Shown: positions 1 through 5,579, numbered from the stretch's first letter. The stretch is 15,845 bases of DNA from Colivicinus sp022776215 (GCA_022776215.1 JALFIR010000019.1:1-15845); one strand, 5' to 3'. Numbers and translations: made by a program. The notes: a model not told the origin generated them from the sequence alone.

Positions 1-100
1 ATATGGGGATGGAATGGAAAGTTTTCCAAAGCTTGATACGAGAAGCCGTGTGCGGGAAAATCGCACGCACGGTTTTGAGAGGAATGAGTAACCTTCCCTT
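1..100 (+). mobile_element. Group II intron 3' end (domain V and partial domain VI)
   Basis: Positions 43-75 fold as group II intron domain V: AGC catalytic triad at 44-46, lower stem AAGCCGT (43-49) with ACGGTTT (69-75), the CG bulge, and an upper stem GTGCGG/TCGCAC (50-55 with 61-66) capped by a GAAAA loop. The following GAGAGGAATGAGTAA is typical of the start of domain VI in bacterial introns. The expected closing strand TTACTC is missing: after TT at 99-100 the sequence departs (GATAAAGAAGG), so the 3' end is truncated or diverged, and the exact intron end is uncertain. Any reverse transcriptase/maturase gene would lie upstream of the window. Domain V is a clear call; the subclass (IIC-like) is a guess. 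Confidence 0.8.
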
Positions 101-115
101 GATAAAGAAGGAGAA

Positions 116-1411
116 ATGAGTGAAAATTTACTTATGAAAAATTATGTATTAAAAGGTTGTATCGCCTATAGCGAAGATAAAGATAAGTTAAATACCTTGG
201 ATGGTTATTTAGTTTGTGAAGATGGATGTTGTAAGGGAGTATTTGAAAAGCTATCTTCTAAATTTGATACTTATGAATTGTTGGATTATTCAAATAAGTT
301 AATTATTCCAGGAATGATTGATTTACATATTCATGCACCTCAATATGCTTATAGAGGTTTGGGTATGGACTATGAATTGTTAGATTGGTTAAAGTATGAG
401 GCTTTTGTGGAAGAAGCTAAGTTTGCTGATTTAGATTATAGTAAGAAGGCATATGAAATATTTGTCGATAATATTTTAAAGAGTGCTACCACTAGACTTT
501 CAATATTTGCGTCAAGGCATGTAGAGGCTACTACTTTACTTATGGAAATGCTAGAAGAAAGTGGTCTTGTTTCTTATGTAGGTAAGGTTAATATGGATAG
601 GGATGCACCTGTACCTTTGGTAGAGACCAATTCATATGAAGATACTGTTAGATGGTTGAATGATGTAAATAATAGATTTAAGAATACTTATCCTATTATT
701 ACACCTCGTTTTATTCCGAGTTGCACTGATGATTTAATGTATAAGTTAGGCGAATTGGTAAGGGATTATAAGCTTCCTTTACAATCACATATTTCAGAGA
801 ATTTAGGTGAGATTGAGCTTGTTAAGAAATTGTGTCCTAATAGTCGTTTTTATGGTGATGCTTATGATGAGTATAAGTTGTTTGGTGAAAATGTTGATGG
901 AACTTATCCGGTAATCATGGCTCATTGTATCTATTCTTGTGATGAGGAATTAAAGATGATGAAAGATAGGGGAATCTTTGCGGTTCATTGTCCTTCTAGT
1001 AATATGAATGTTTCTAGTGGTATTGCACCTATGAGAAAATACTTAGATTTAGATTTAAATCTGGGTTTAGGTAGTGATGTAGCGGGTGGCACAAGTGAGT
1101 CAATGTTTCAAACTTTGACTAAGGCAATTGAAGTTTCTAAGTTATATTGGAGATTAATTGATCAAAATGCAAAGGCTTTATCTTTCAAGGAAGCATTCTA
1201 TTTGGCTACTATGGCTGGTGGTAAGTTCTTTGGTGATGTTGGTGCTTTTAAAGAAGGATATGAATTTGATGCGTTGGTGTTAGATGATTCTATCTTGAGG
1301 ACAACTTTGGATTTATCAATAGAGGAAAGACTTGAAAGAGCTGTCTATTTATCACTTGATTTACAAGGCGGTATTGTACATAAGTTTGTGAAAGGTAAGA
1401 TGTTATTTTGA
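116..1411 (+). CDS. guaD: Guanine deaminase
   Basis: Cytosolic amidohydrolase that converts guanine to xanthine in purine salvage and catabolism. The 431-residue length is normal for the family. Zinc-site landmarks are all present: PGMIDLHIHAPQY with H71 and H73, QSHISEN with H225, AHCIY with H270, and GSDVAGG with D321. The HAPQY and HCPSSN (291-296) segments separate guanine deaminase from related chlorohydrolases and cytosine deaminases. The start sits oddly: AAGGAG at 108-113 leaves only 2 nt before this ATG, while the next ATG (134) is 20 nt away. The gene begins 15 nt after recognisable intron sequence, so it has no room for a promoter of its own and is probably transcribed from upstream. 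It overlaps the next gene by one base. Confidence 0.93.
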   Translation: MSENLLMKNYVLKGCIAYSEDKDKLNTLDGYLVCEDGCCKGVFEKLSSKFDTYELLDYSNKLIIPGMIDLHIHAPQYAYRGLGMDYELLDWLKYEAFVEEAKFADLDYSKKAYEIFVDNILKSATTRLSIFASRHVEATTLLMEMLEESGLVSYVGKVNMDRDAPVPLVETNSYEDTVRWLNDVNNRFKNTYPIITPRFIPSCTDDLMYKLGELVRDYKLPLQSHISENLGEIELVKKLCPNSRFYGDAYDEYKLFGENVDGTYPVIMAHCIYSCDEELKMMKDRGIFAVHCPSSNMNVSSGIAPMRKYLDLDLNLGLGSDVAGGTSESMFQTLTKAIEVSKLYWRLIDQNAKALSFKEAFYLATMAGGKFFGDVGAFKEGYEFDALVLDDSILRTTLDLSIEERLERAVYLSLDLQGGIVHKFVKGKMLF

Positions 1412-1911
1412 TGGAATATAGAATTGTATTTGTTGTCTTCTTTTGTTTGTTGATGTTTTATTTAGCTTATAAGAATAGTGGTAGTGATGCGAAGAATATG
1501 ATTAATTTTAAGCGTTATTCATGTGATGTTCAAAAGGCTATTAGAAAAGATGATGATTTAAAAAAGATTGCGCCTGATGATAAAGGTGTTTTAACTTTAA
1601 TGATTTCAAATTTGATTATTAATTTGATTTTGTTTGGTTTCTTTGGGGTTATCTTCAAGAAACAATTGGCTTTTACAGGTTATATGGATGCCTTTATCTT
1701 CTTTTTAATCGCAGGAGAGCTTGTTAATTTATTTGATTTGTTGGTTATTCGTATGTTGTGGTGGCCAAATACGAAAAGAATAAGATTTTCAATCCTTCCT
1801 AAAAAAGAGTATTATCAAGACTATAGGGAGCATATTAATGGCTTTTTGATGAATATTCCTGTATATTTAGTTGTAGCCTTATTAGTGGCTTTGTTTGTGA
1901 GGCAGTTATGA
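1411..1911 (+). CDS. Four-helix integral membrane protein, unknown function
   Basis: I do not recognise the family. The 166-residue protein has four likely membrane segments at about residues 3-20, 60-84, 89-112 and 145-165. A basic loop after helix 1 contains KRYSCDVQKAIR and another follows helix 3 (WWPNTKRIRFS). The ATG used here overlaps the guaD stop as TGATG, which suggests translational coupling. A TTG at 1408 in the same frame is an alternative start, and only a weak AAAGG lies upstream (1391-1395). It also overlaps the next gene as ATGA, so the three genes form one transcription unit. The context does not fix a role; a purine permease is unlikely because such carriers are far larger. 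Confidence 0.7.
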   Translation: MEYRIVFVVFFCLLMFYLAYKNSGSDAKNMINFKRYSCDVQKAIRKDDDLKKIAPDDKGVLTLMISNLIINLILFGFFGVIFKKQLAFTGYMDAFIFFLIAGELVNLFDLLVIRMLWWPNTKRIRFSILPKKEYYQDYREHINGFLMNIPVYLVVALLVALFVRQL

Positions 1912-2309
1912 ATAAACATATAGAAAAAGCGATGGAGCTAAGAGATAATCCTGATGTTCATTATAATTGTGCACAATCAATATTGTGTGCATATGCAGAT
2001 GAACTTGGAATAGATCAGGATACAACTTTTAATTTGGGATTTAACTTTGGTTCTGGCATGAAAAATGGAGGCACTTGTGGTGTTGTGACAGGTGGCCTTA
2101 TGGTTTTGGGACTAAAGGGTGTTAATAATGTTTTGTTATTAAATGAATTTCGAAAGCGTATTATGGATAATCATGATGGTCTTATTAATTGTGTTGATTT
2201 ATTAAGGGTTAATAAGGAAAAAGGTGGTGTTAAGAAGCTTCATTGTGATGGCATGATTAAGGAAGCTATTGAGATTATTGATGATATCGTATCTAGAGAG
2301 ACACTATAA
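1908..2309 (+). CDS. C_GCAxxG_C_C family redox-type protein
   Basis: This small cysteine-rich cytosolic protein matches the C_GCAxxG_C_C family (PF09719), a putative redox or metal-binding group with no established reaction. Visible signatures are YNCAQSIL with C21, C27, the glycine-rich FGSGMKNGGTCGVVTGG with C57, then C95 (LINCVDLLR) and C113 (LHCDGMIKEA). The usual arrangement of a cysteine pair flanking a GxCG core is kept, and 133 residues is the expected size. It overlaps the preceding membrane-protein gene by four bases (ATGA). A terminator hairpin starts inside its last codons. The family call is firm; the function is unknown. Confidence 0.85.
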   Translation: MNKHIEKAMELRDNPDVHYNCAQSILCAYADELGIDQDTTFNLGFNFGSGMKNGGTCGVVTGGLMVLGLKGVNNVLLLNEFRKRIMDNHDGLINCVDLLRVNKEKGGVKKLHCDGMIKEAIEIIDDIVSRETL

Positions 2310-2320
2310 TGGTGTCTTTT
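2299..2320 (+). terminator. Rho-independent terminator after the guaD unit
   Basis: AGACAC (2299-2304) pairs with GTGTCT (2312-2317) around a 7-nt loop and is followed by TTT. The stem starts inside the last codons of the C_GCAxxG_C_C gene and runs up to the stop of the convergent pilin gene. There is no T tract on the opposite strand, so it works for the + strand only. The stem is short, and the call is moderate. Confidence 0.55.
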
Positions 2321-3110
2321 AGTTTGTCTTGATTAATGCAGCTGATTTGATAGCTACTTCCCTATTTGAATCTTGGTTTTTAAAGATGGTTAATGAAACT
2401 CTAATATCACTATCTTCTTTTCCTGTTGCGGTATATTCAAATGTTGTCAAACCTTCTTTATTTATTGTTTCAGATAAATAATCATGATTTCCTTTTCTAC
2501 TAGAAATCTTAGCCGTTAAAATAGCATCACATTTTTCTATCTCTAAAATTAATTGGTACTTTTGCCCTTTTTCAAGACTGATTTTTTTATCGCTTCCCTC
2601 GCTTCCGAATTTAAGAACAACATCTTTAGAAGTTGATGATTTCATAATAACTTTATCGGAAGATACTGTAATTTTATCTGGATTGTTGGTAAAGTCCCAA
2701 TCGGGTAAAGTTATGCCACTTAAGATGTTGTTTTCGATGGCAGTATCATTGTTTGTACCATCAAAGTGAATGATAATTTTTTTAGTTTTATAATCATAAG
2801 AAATCCAAGCTTGTGTTCCTGGTTCTCCTTCTATAACACCTAATGAAGATAAACTATCTCTAATTTGTTGAGTTTGCCATCCACTTTTCTTTTGAGATAA
2901 GTGAATTTTATTTCCGGTTATATTTTTATCGCTTGTGATAGCTTCACTCATTGTTTCGGCATATTGAGATCTGATATTAGCTGCATCACTTGCTTCTCTT
3001 GCTTGTTCTAGTTGCACATTAAAAATAGGAATGATTATTCCTACTAGTAATGCAATAATCACAACTACGATAAGTAGTTCCGCTAGGGTGAATCCTGAAT
3101 TTTTGCGCAT
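2319..3110 (-). CDS. Type IV-like prepilin (orphan pilin)
   Basis: The N-terminus is a textbook class III signal: leader MRKNSG cut by prepilin peptidase before F7, then FTLAELLIVVVIIALLVGII with the conserved Glu at mature position 5 (E11) and one hydrophobic assembly helix (about 8-29). Residues 31-60 continue as the polar half of the pilin helix. The remaining 200 residues are beta-rich; residues 135-263, ending FEYTATG...VAIKSAALIK, look like a jelly-roll of the carbohydrate-binding type, which is an inference from pattern only. No peptidase, ATPase or platform protein lies nearby, so assembly genes must be elsewhere. The start is fixed because a TAG codon directly precedes the ATG. There is no Shine-Dalgarno sequence. 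Confidence 0.85.
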   Translation of the reverse strand: MRKNSGFTLAELLIVVVIIALLVGIIIPIFNVQLEQAREASDAANIRSQYAETMSEAITSDKNITGNKIHLSQKKSGWQTQQIRDSLSSLGVIEGEPGTQAWISYDYKTKKIIIHFDGTNNDTAIENNILSGITLPDWDFTNNPDKITVSSDKVIMKSSTSKDVVLKFGSEGSDKKISLEKGQKYQLILEIEKCDAILTAKISSRKGNHDYLSETINKEGLTTFEYTATGKEDSDIRVSLTIFKNQDSNREVAIKSAALIKTN

Positions 3111-3122
3111 CTAAATATTATA
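3110..3122 (-). promoter_or_regulatory. Pilin promoter -10, predicted leaderless start
   Basis: On the - strand a perfect TATAAT (3122-3117) is followed by six bases (ATTTAG) and then the pilin ATG at 3110. The predicted transcription start is therefore the A of the start codon. Only a weak TTAATA with a 19-bp spacer stands for a -35. No Shine-Dalgarno sequence exists in this stretch. Confidence 0.5.
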
Positions 3123-3166
3123 CATGATTCAATGTTTTTTATATTAACACTTCGATTTTTTAAATG

Positions 3167-3175
3167 TGGTACAAT
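3167..3175 (+). promoter_or_regulatory. Extended -10 promoter for a short antisense-type RNA
   Basis: TGG-TACAAT forms an extended -10 (TGn plus hexamer). TTAACA at 3144-3149 resembles a -35 but is 20 bp away, so activity would rest on the TG motif. The predicted start is near 3182, about 58 bp before a strong terminator, with no convincing gene between. Confidence 0.45.
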
Positions 3176-3190
3176 TAATGTGTATCAGGA

Positions 3191-3209
3191 TTTGCTTATA
3201 TGATCCCAA
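3191..3209 (+). repeat. Direct repeat copy A, in the antitoxin RNA
   Basis: TTTGCTTATATGATCCCAA matches copy B (3371-3389) at 17 of 19 positions, with an unbroken run of 11 bases. The copies face the same way 180 bp apart. RNAs made from opposite strands therefore become complementary here although they do not overlap at either copy. Confidence 0.75.
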
Positions 3210-3212
3210 ATG

Positions 3213-3240
3213 AAAACCCAGCACTGCGATGCTGGGTTTT
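3213..3240. terminator. Bidirectional terminator shared by two convergent RNAs
   Basis: AAAACCCAGCA (3213-3223) and TGCTGGGTTTT (3230-3240) form a perfect 11-bp stem with a 6-nt loop. Each strand ends in TTTT, so it can stop the short + strand RNA and the - strand peptide mRNA. Confidence 0.8.
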
Positions 3241-3266
3241 ACTCTTCCTTGGGGATATTTGCTAGA

Positions 3267-3329
3267 CTACTTCGTAATCAGAGAAATCAAGACTTTTAGT
3301 AGACTACTAATAATCTCGATTAGAGCCAT
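3267..3329 (-). CDS. 20-residue amphipathic peptide, candidate type I toxin
   Basis: This very short frame encodes a peptide beginning MALIEIISSLLK and ending ISLITK. Polar residues fall at 5, 8/9, 12, 16 and 19/20, a spacing of 3-4 that gives a clean amphipathic helix with one hydrophobic face. Composition recalls TisB-like membrane toxins or phenol-soluble modulins, but I see no homology to a named family and it lacks the Fst signature. There is no Shine-Dalgarno sequence before the ATG, and an in-frame TAG lies 18 nt upstream of it. Translation may depend on the SD-bearing leader frame that ends 18 nt upstream. The surrounding repeats, clamp and convergent RNA are the main reasons to call it. 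A chance frame remains possible. Confidence 0.45.
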   Translation of the reverse strand: MALIEIISSLLKVLISLITK

Positions 3330-3347
3330 AGCTAATAATAACTTTGT

Positions 3348-3410
3348 CTATTTGTCCATACTTTCGCATCTTTGCTTATATAAACCCAAGGAAGTTAAAG
3401 AGTACGTCAT
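3348..3410 (-). CDS. Short leader frame with strong ribosome site
   Basis: On the - strand AGGAGG (3423-3418) stands 7 nt before an ATG that opens a 20-codon frame starting MTYSLTSLGLYK. It is the best ribosome site in this intergenic region. The peptide is polar and matches nothing I know. The frame spans direct repeat copy B and one clamp arm, so pairing by the antitoxin RNA or by the mRNA's own 3' part would block it. Its stop lies 18 nt before the hydrophobic peptide start, suggesting a regulatory leader in the manner of mok before hok. It could instead be the active product. No clear promoter is visible; TATATC (3440-3435) is a possible -10. Confidence 0.4.
   Translation of the reverse strand: MTYSLTSLGLYKQRCESMDK
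3371..3389 (+). repeat. Direct repeat copy B, in the toxin mRNA 5' part
   Basis: TTTGCTTATATAAACCCAA is the partner of copy A. On the - strand it lies inside the short leader frame (3410-3348), just downstream of a strong ribosome site. Its last five bases are also the first part of the clamp arm 3385-3394. Confidence 0.75.
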
Positions 3411-3523
3411 ATGCCGTCCTCCTATATCTTTATTGATATAAAAATTAAAAATTCCTACATTTAATTTTATTTTTATAGATATTGGTGTATAAAGTAAGTG
3501 TCTTAATTTGAAAGGAGTTTTTC

Positions 3524-3982
3524 ATGAAAAGACTTGTTATATATTATTCAAATAGTGGCAATACCAAAAGAGTTGCCGAATATATTGCTTATAAGATAAA
3601 TTCTGATATAGTTGAGATAAAACCTTTAAAAGATTTTCCTCAAGAGAGAAGTCAATTGATGAGAAAGGGGTGTTTCCAAGTGTTCTTTAATGTTAAACCA
3701 AGTGTTGTGGGTGTTCCTGATAATATTTACGAATATGATGAAATAATTTTAGGTTCTCCTATTTGGGCAGGCAGTGTAGCTTCAATAGTTAATTCCTTTC
3801 TTTATCGATATGATGTAAAGGATAAGATAGTTGGTTTATTTGTGACTAGTGGTAGTGGTCGTGGTGAAAGGTGTATTAAAAAATTATCTAAGAGATTAAA
3901 GAATCTAAAATATCATGTATCACTTATCGGTGGTGCTAAACATTCTAAAGAATTAGAAGATTTTGTTAATAAACTTATCTAA
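3524..3982 (+). CDS. Flavodoxin family protein
   Basis: This is a small cytosolic FMN-binding electron carrier or quinone-reductase-like protein of 152 residues. The phosphate-binding loop YSNSGNT is at 8-14, directly after the first strand (KRLVIYY). GSPIWAGSV (78-85) supplies the aromatic W81 expected next to the isoalloxazine ring, and FVTSGSGRGE (106-115) is the third flavin loop. No partner oxidoreductase is adjacent, so the donor and acceptor are unknown. GAAAGGAG lies 6 nt before the ATG, and TATAAA (3488-3493) is a possible -10. The 3' end overlaps the convergent merR-type gene by 8 bp, with no visible terminator between them. Confidence 0.85.
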   Translation: MKRLVIYYSNSGNTKRVAEYIAYKINSDIVEIKPLKDFPQERSQLMRKGCFQVFFNVKPSVVGVPDNIYEYDEIILGSPIWAGSVASIVNSFLYRYDVKDKIVGLFVTSGSGRGERCIKKLSKRLKNLKYHVSLIGGAKHSKELEDFVNKLI

Positions 3983-4790
3983 TATAGAACATAATTTTGG
4001 TTATATATTCACTTTCATCACCAGTTGAAAGATAATCATTTATCGCAAATTCATAAGAATCGGAAATGATTTCAAGTTTATTTTCTCTACAATAGTCGAT
4101 GATTCGTTTGTATGAGTTTCCAATAGATTGATAATCGCCTTTATGATAGGTTGTAACACATTTACCTGCTGGTAATTCTTTTACACCTTTTATAGAGGTT
4201 TTTTCTATTGGCAGAAAACAATATGTAGCTTCAATGCATCTATCTTCAAGAGCATGTTTCAAGGGAACTGAAGCACCACTTTGAAAGAAAACCGGAAGAT
4301 GTTCCTTATATGAGCGGACAAAAAGATTCTTAGTGGCAATACTGATGTTTTCCATAGTATAAGGCTTATCTACTTCTTGAAGCAAGATGTATTGATGATT
4401 GACGTTTTCAATAAAAACATCACAATAGTTATCTAGGATATTAACCGATTGTTCAAGTTGTTGGCAACGATGTTCAACTCGTGTTTTTATTAATTCTAAT
4501 TCATGAATCTGATTTTGAATGATTGTTAGTTGTTTCCTTAAAGCTATAACAGAGGAATCTAATGTATAGTTTTTCATGTGTTCCTTTATTTCTTCAAGCG
4601 AAAAACCAATCTTTTTCATGATACAAATAGTATCTAGATAATCTAGTTGATTAGCATTGTAGTAACGATAACCATTTTCTGGATTGATATAGGCAGGTGT
4701 AAATAGGCCTATCTTGTCATAGAAAATAAGTGTTTGTCTAGAAATATTTTGTAGCTTAGATAGTTCACCAATAGAAAAATAATTGTTCAT
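3975..4790 (-). CDS. MerR family regulator with GyrI-like effector domain
   Basis: The N-terminal winged helix-turn-helix (residues 5-75: FSIGELSKLQNISRQTLIFYDKIGLF, then NGYRYY and the IMKKIGFSLEEIKEHM helices) is typical of MerR regulators of the BmrR/BltR group. A long dimerisation coiled coil spans about 78-120. Residues 130-271 resemble a GyrI-like small-molecule pocket, so the inducer is probably an organic ligand rather than a metal; no cysteine metal site is seen. It is divergent from the YitT gene across a 65-bp spacer containing a MerR-type promoter dyad, so it very likely controls that gene and perhaps itself. AGGGGG lies 6 nt before its ATG. Confidence 0.9.
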   Translation of the reverse strand: MNNYFSIGELSKLQNISRQTLIFYDKIGLFTPAYINPENGYRYYNANQLDYLDTICIMKKIGFSLEEIKEHMKNYTLDSSVIALRKQLTIIQNQIHELELIKTRVEHRCQQLEQSVNILDNYCDVFIENVNHQYILLQEVDKPYTMENISIATKNLFVRSYKEHLPVFFQSGASVPLKHALEDRCIEATYCFLPIEKTSIKGVKELPAGKCVTTYHKGDYQSIGNSYKRIIDYCRENKLEIISDSYEFAINDYLSTGDESEYITKIMFYIR

Positions 4791-4801
4791 AAAAAGCCCC
4801 C

Positions 4802-4832
4802 TTGACTGTATAGTTACTATATAGTTTATTAT
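4802..4832 (+). promoter_or_regulatory. MerR-type promoter with 19-bp spacer and operator dyad
   Basis: TTGACT (-35, 4802-4807) and TATTAT (-10, 4827-4832) are 19 bp apart, the overlong spacer that MerR proteins correct by distorting DNA. The spacer carries the dyad CTGTATAGTTACTATATAG (4806-4824), which matches its own reverse complement at 16 of 19 positions. It reads into the YitT gene and lies next to the divergent MerR gene. Confidence 0.8.
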
Positions 4833-4855
4833 AACATCGTATATCGGAGGTACTT

Positions 4856-5476
4856 ATGAAAGAAAAAGTATTGAACTTTGGCAATAGATGTTTAGAAGAA
4901 ATTACGGTAAAGAAGATATTGATTATTATGTTAGGAGCTGGTATTTGTAGCTTTGGGATTCATAATATTCATCAAAGAACTAATATTACTGAAGGTGGTG
5001 TTATTGGATTAATGTTACTGATAGAACATTGGTTGCATATATCGCCAACTTATATCACACCGATTCTAGATTTGGCTTGTTACTTAACAGCTTTTAAGTA
5101 TTTGGGTGGAAGTTTTATTGTGATTTCTATTATTTCAACATTCTTTGTATCTAGTTTCTATAAGCTTTGGGAACTATTTCCATTTATGTTACCAGACTTA
5201 TCATCTAAGCCATTATTAGCTGCGATATTAGGTGGTATCTTTGTTGGTGTAGGTGTTGGTTTAATTGTAAGACAGGGTGGTTCAAGTGGAGGAGATGATG
5301 CCTTGGCATTATCAATCTCAGAGGCCTTTAAATGGAAGTTATCGCGTGCTTATTTGTTTACTGATGTAACTGTATTGATCTTATCTTTAAGTTATATTCC
5401 CATATCACGTATAGTTTATTCATTGATTACGGTTACTATATCGTCTAACTTGATTGACTGGATTAAAGAATATTAA
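4856..5476 (+). CDS. YitT family membrane protein, short form
   Basis: Integral membrane protein of the YitT/DUF161 family, whose transported substrate is not established. Hydrophobic segments lie at about 20-38, 46-60, 66-84, 87-103, 120-138 and 165-200. The conserved family segment RQGGSSGGDDALAL follows the glycine-rich helix (139-152). The usual YitT protein is about 280 residues with a C-terminal cytosolic DUF2179 domain. This one stops at 206 right after the membrane part, a short form also common in the family. CGGAGG is 5 nt before the ATG. Its promoter and neighbour indicate induction by the adjacent MerR regulator. The last codons form half of its terminator. Confidence 0.85.
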   Translation: MKEKVLNFGNRCLEEITVKKILIIMLGAGICSFGIHNIHQRTNITEGGVIGLMLLIEHWLHISPTYITPILDLACYLTAFKYLGGSFIVISIISTFFVSSFYKLWELFPFMLPDLSSKPLLAAILGGIFVGVGVGLIVRQGGSSGGDDALALSISEAFKWKLSRAYLFTDVTVLILSLSYIPISRIVYSLITVTISSNLIDWIKEY

Positions 5477-5493
5477 TTCAGTCTTTTATTTTT
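5456..5493 (+). terminator. Terminator overlapping the YitT gene end
   Basis: GACTGGATTAA (5456-5466) pairs with TTAATTCAGTC (5473-5483) over 11 positions, including one G-U, around a 6-nt loop. TTTTATTTTT follows. The stem includes the last sense codons and the stop of the YitT gene. Confidence 0.75.
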
Positions 5494-5547
5494 ATCGGCA
5501 AGATTACAGATTTATGAGAGTTTCAATTTCATATGTTTGCCGATAAA
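5491..5547. repeat. 11-bp inverted repeat upstream of the Fic gene
   Basis: TTTATCGGCAA (5491-5501) and TTGCCGATAAA (5537-5547) are perfect inverted repeats 35 bp apart. The right arm ends one base before the extended -10 of the Fic gene, so a protein bound there would cover the promoter. There is no T tract, which argues against a terminator. The binding protein is unknown; the HTH domain of the Fic protein itself is one possibility. Confidence 0.5.
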
Positions 5548-5548
5548 A

Positions 5549-5557
5549 TGATATACT
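5549..5557 (+). promoter_or_regulatory. Extended -10 promoter of the Fic gene
   Basis: TGA-TATACT is an extended -10 (TGn plus hexamer) 22 bp before the Fic start codon. No good -35 is seen. An AGGAG ribosome site with a 5-nt spacer follows. Confidence 0.55.
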
Positions 5558-5579
5558 ATAAAAAACGATAGGAGCTTAT

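Larger units (their letters stand above)
3182..3240 (+). ncRNA. Predicted antitoxin RNA of a type I TA locus
   Basis: A transcript of about 59 nt is predicted between the extended -10 promoter and the bidirectional terminator. Its 5' half, TTTGCTTATATGATCCCAA (3191-3209), is a near-copy of 3371-3389. The convergent - strand RNA carries the complement of that second copy, and the two RNAs also share the terminator hairpin. This gives two separate pairing regions, the layout of RNA II in the par locus of plasmid pAD1. The ends are inferred, not measured. A 21-codon frame (3200-3265) reads through the terminator and is probably not used. Confidence 0.5.
3244..3394 (-). repeat. 10-bp long-range clamp in the peptide mRNA
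   Basis: CTTCCTTGGG (3244-3253) and CCCAAGGAAG (3385-3394) are perfect inverted repeats 131 bp apart. In the - strand mRNA they would join a site near the 5' end to one just before the terminator, enclosing the hydrophobic peptide frame. This resembles the 5'-3' pairing that keeps hok-like and aapA-like toxin mRNAs untranslated. The pairing is seen in sequence; its role is inferred. Confidence 0.55.

Noticed and set aside
3200..3265. 21-codon + strand frame preceded by AGGA at 9 nt
   Set aside because: It would run through the strong terminator, so its mRNA would lack a stop codon; the sequence is better explained as the short antitoxin-type RNA.
3267..3329. Assigning the short peptide to the Fst/Ldr toxin family
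   Set aside because: Only the locus layout matches; the peptide lacks the proline and WxxxR-type features of Fst toxins.
3307..3369. Third 20-codon - strand frame (begins MRKYGQIDK) overlapping both short frames
   Set aside because: No ribosome site, polar sequence, and no feature that marks it as a product.
3229..3441. 70-codon + strand frame through the intergenic region
   Set aside because: It starts inside the terminator stem, has no ribosome site, and crosses the structured antisense-paired locus; it has no recognisable domain.
5491..5547. Inverted repeat as a terminator or miniature transposon
   Set aside because: There is no T tract, the loop is long, and no target-site duplication is apparent; the YitT gene already has a terminator at 5456-5493.
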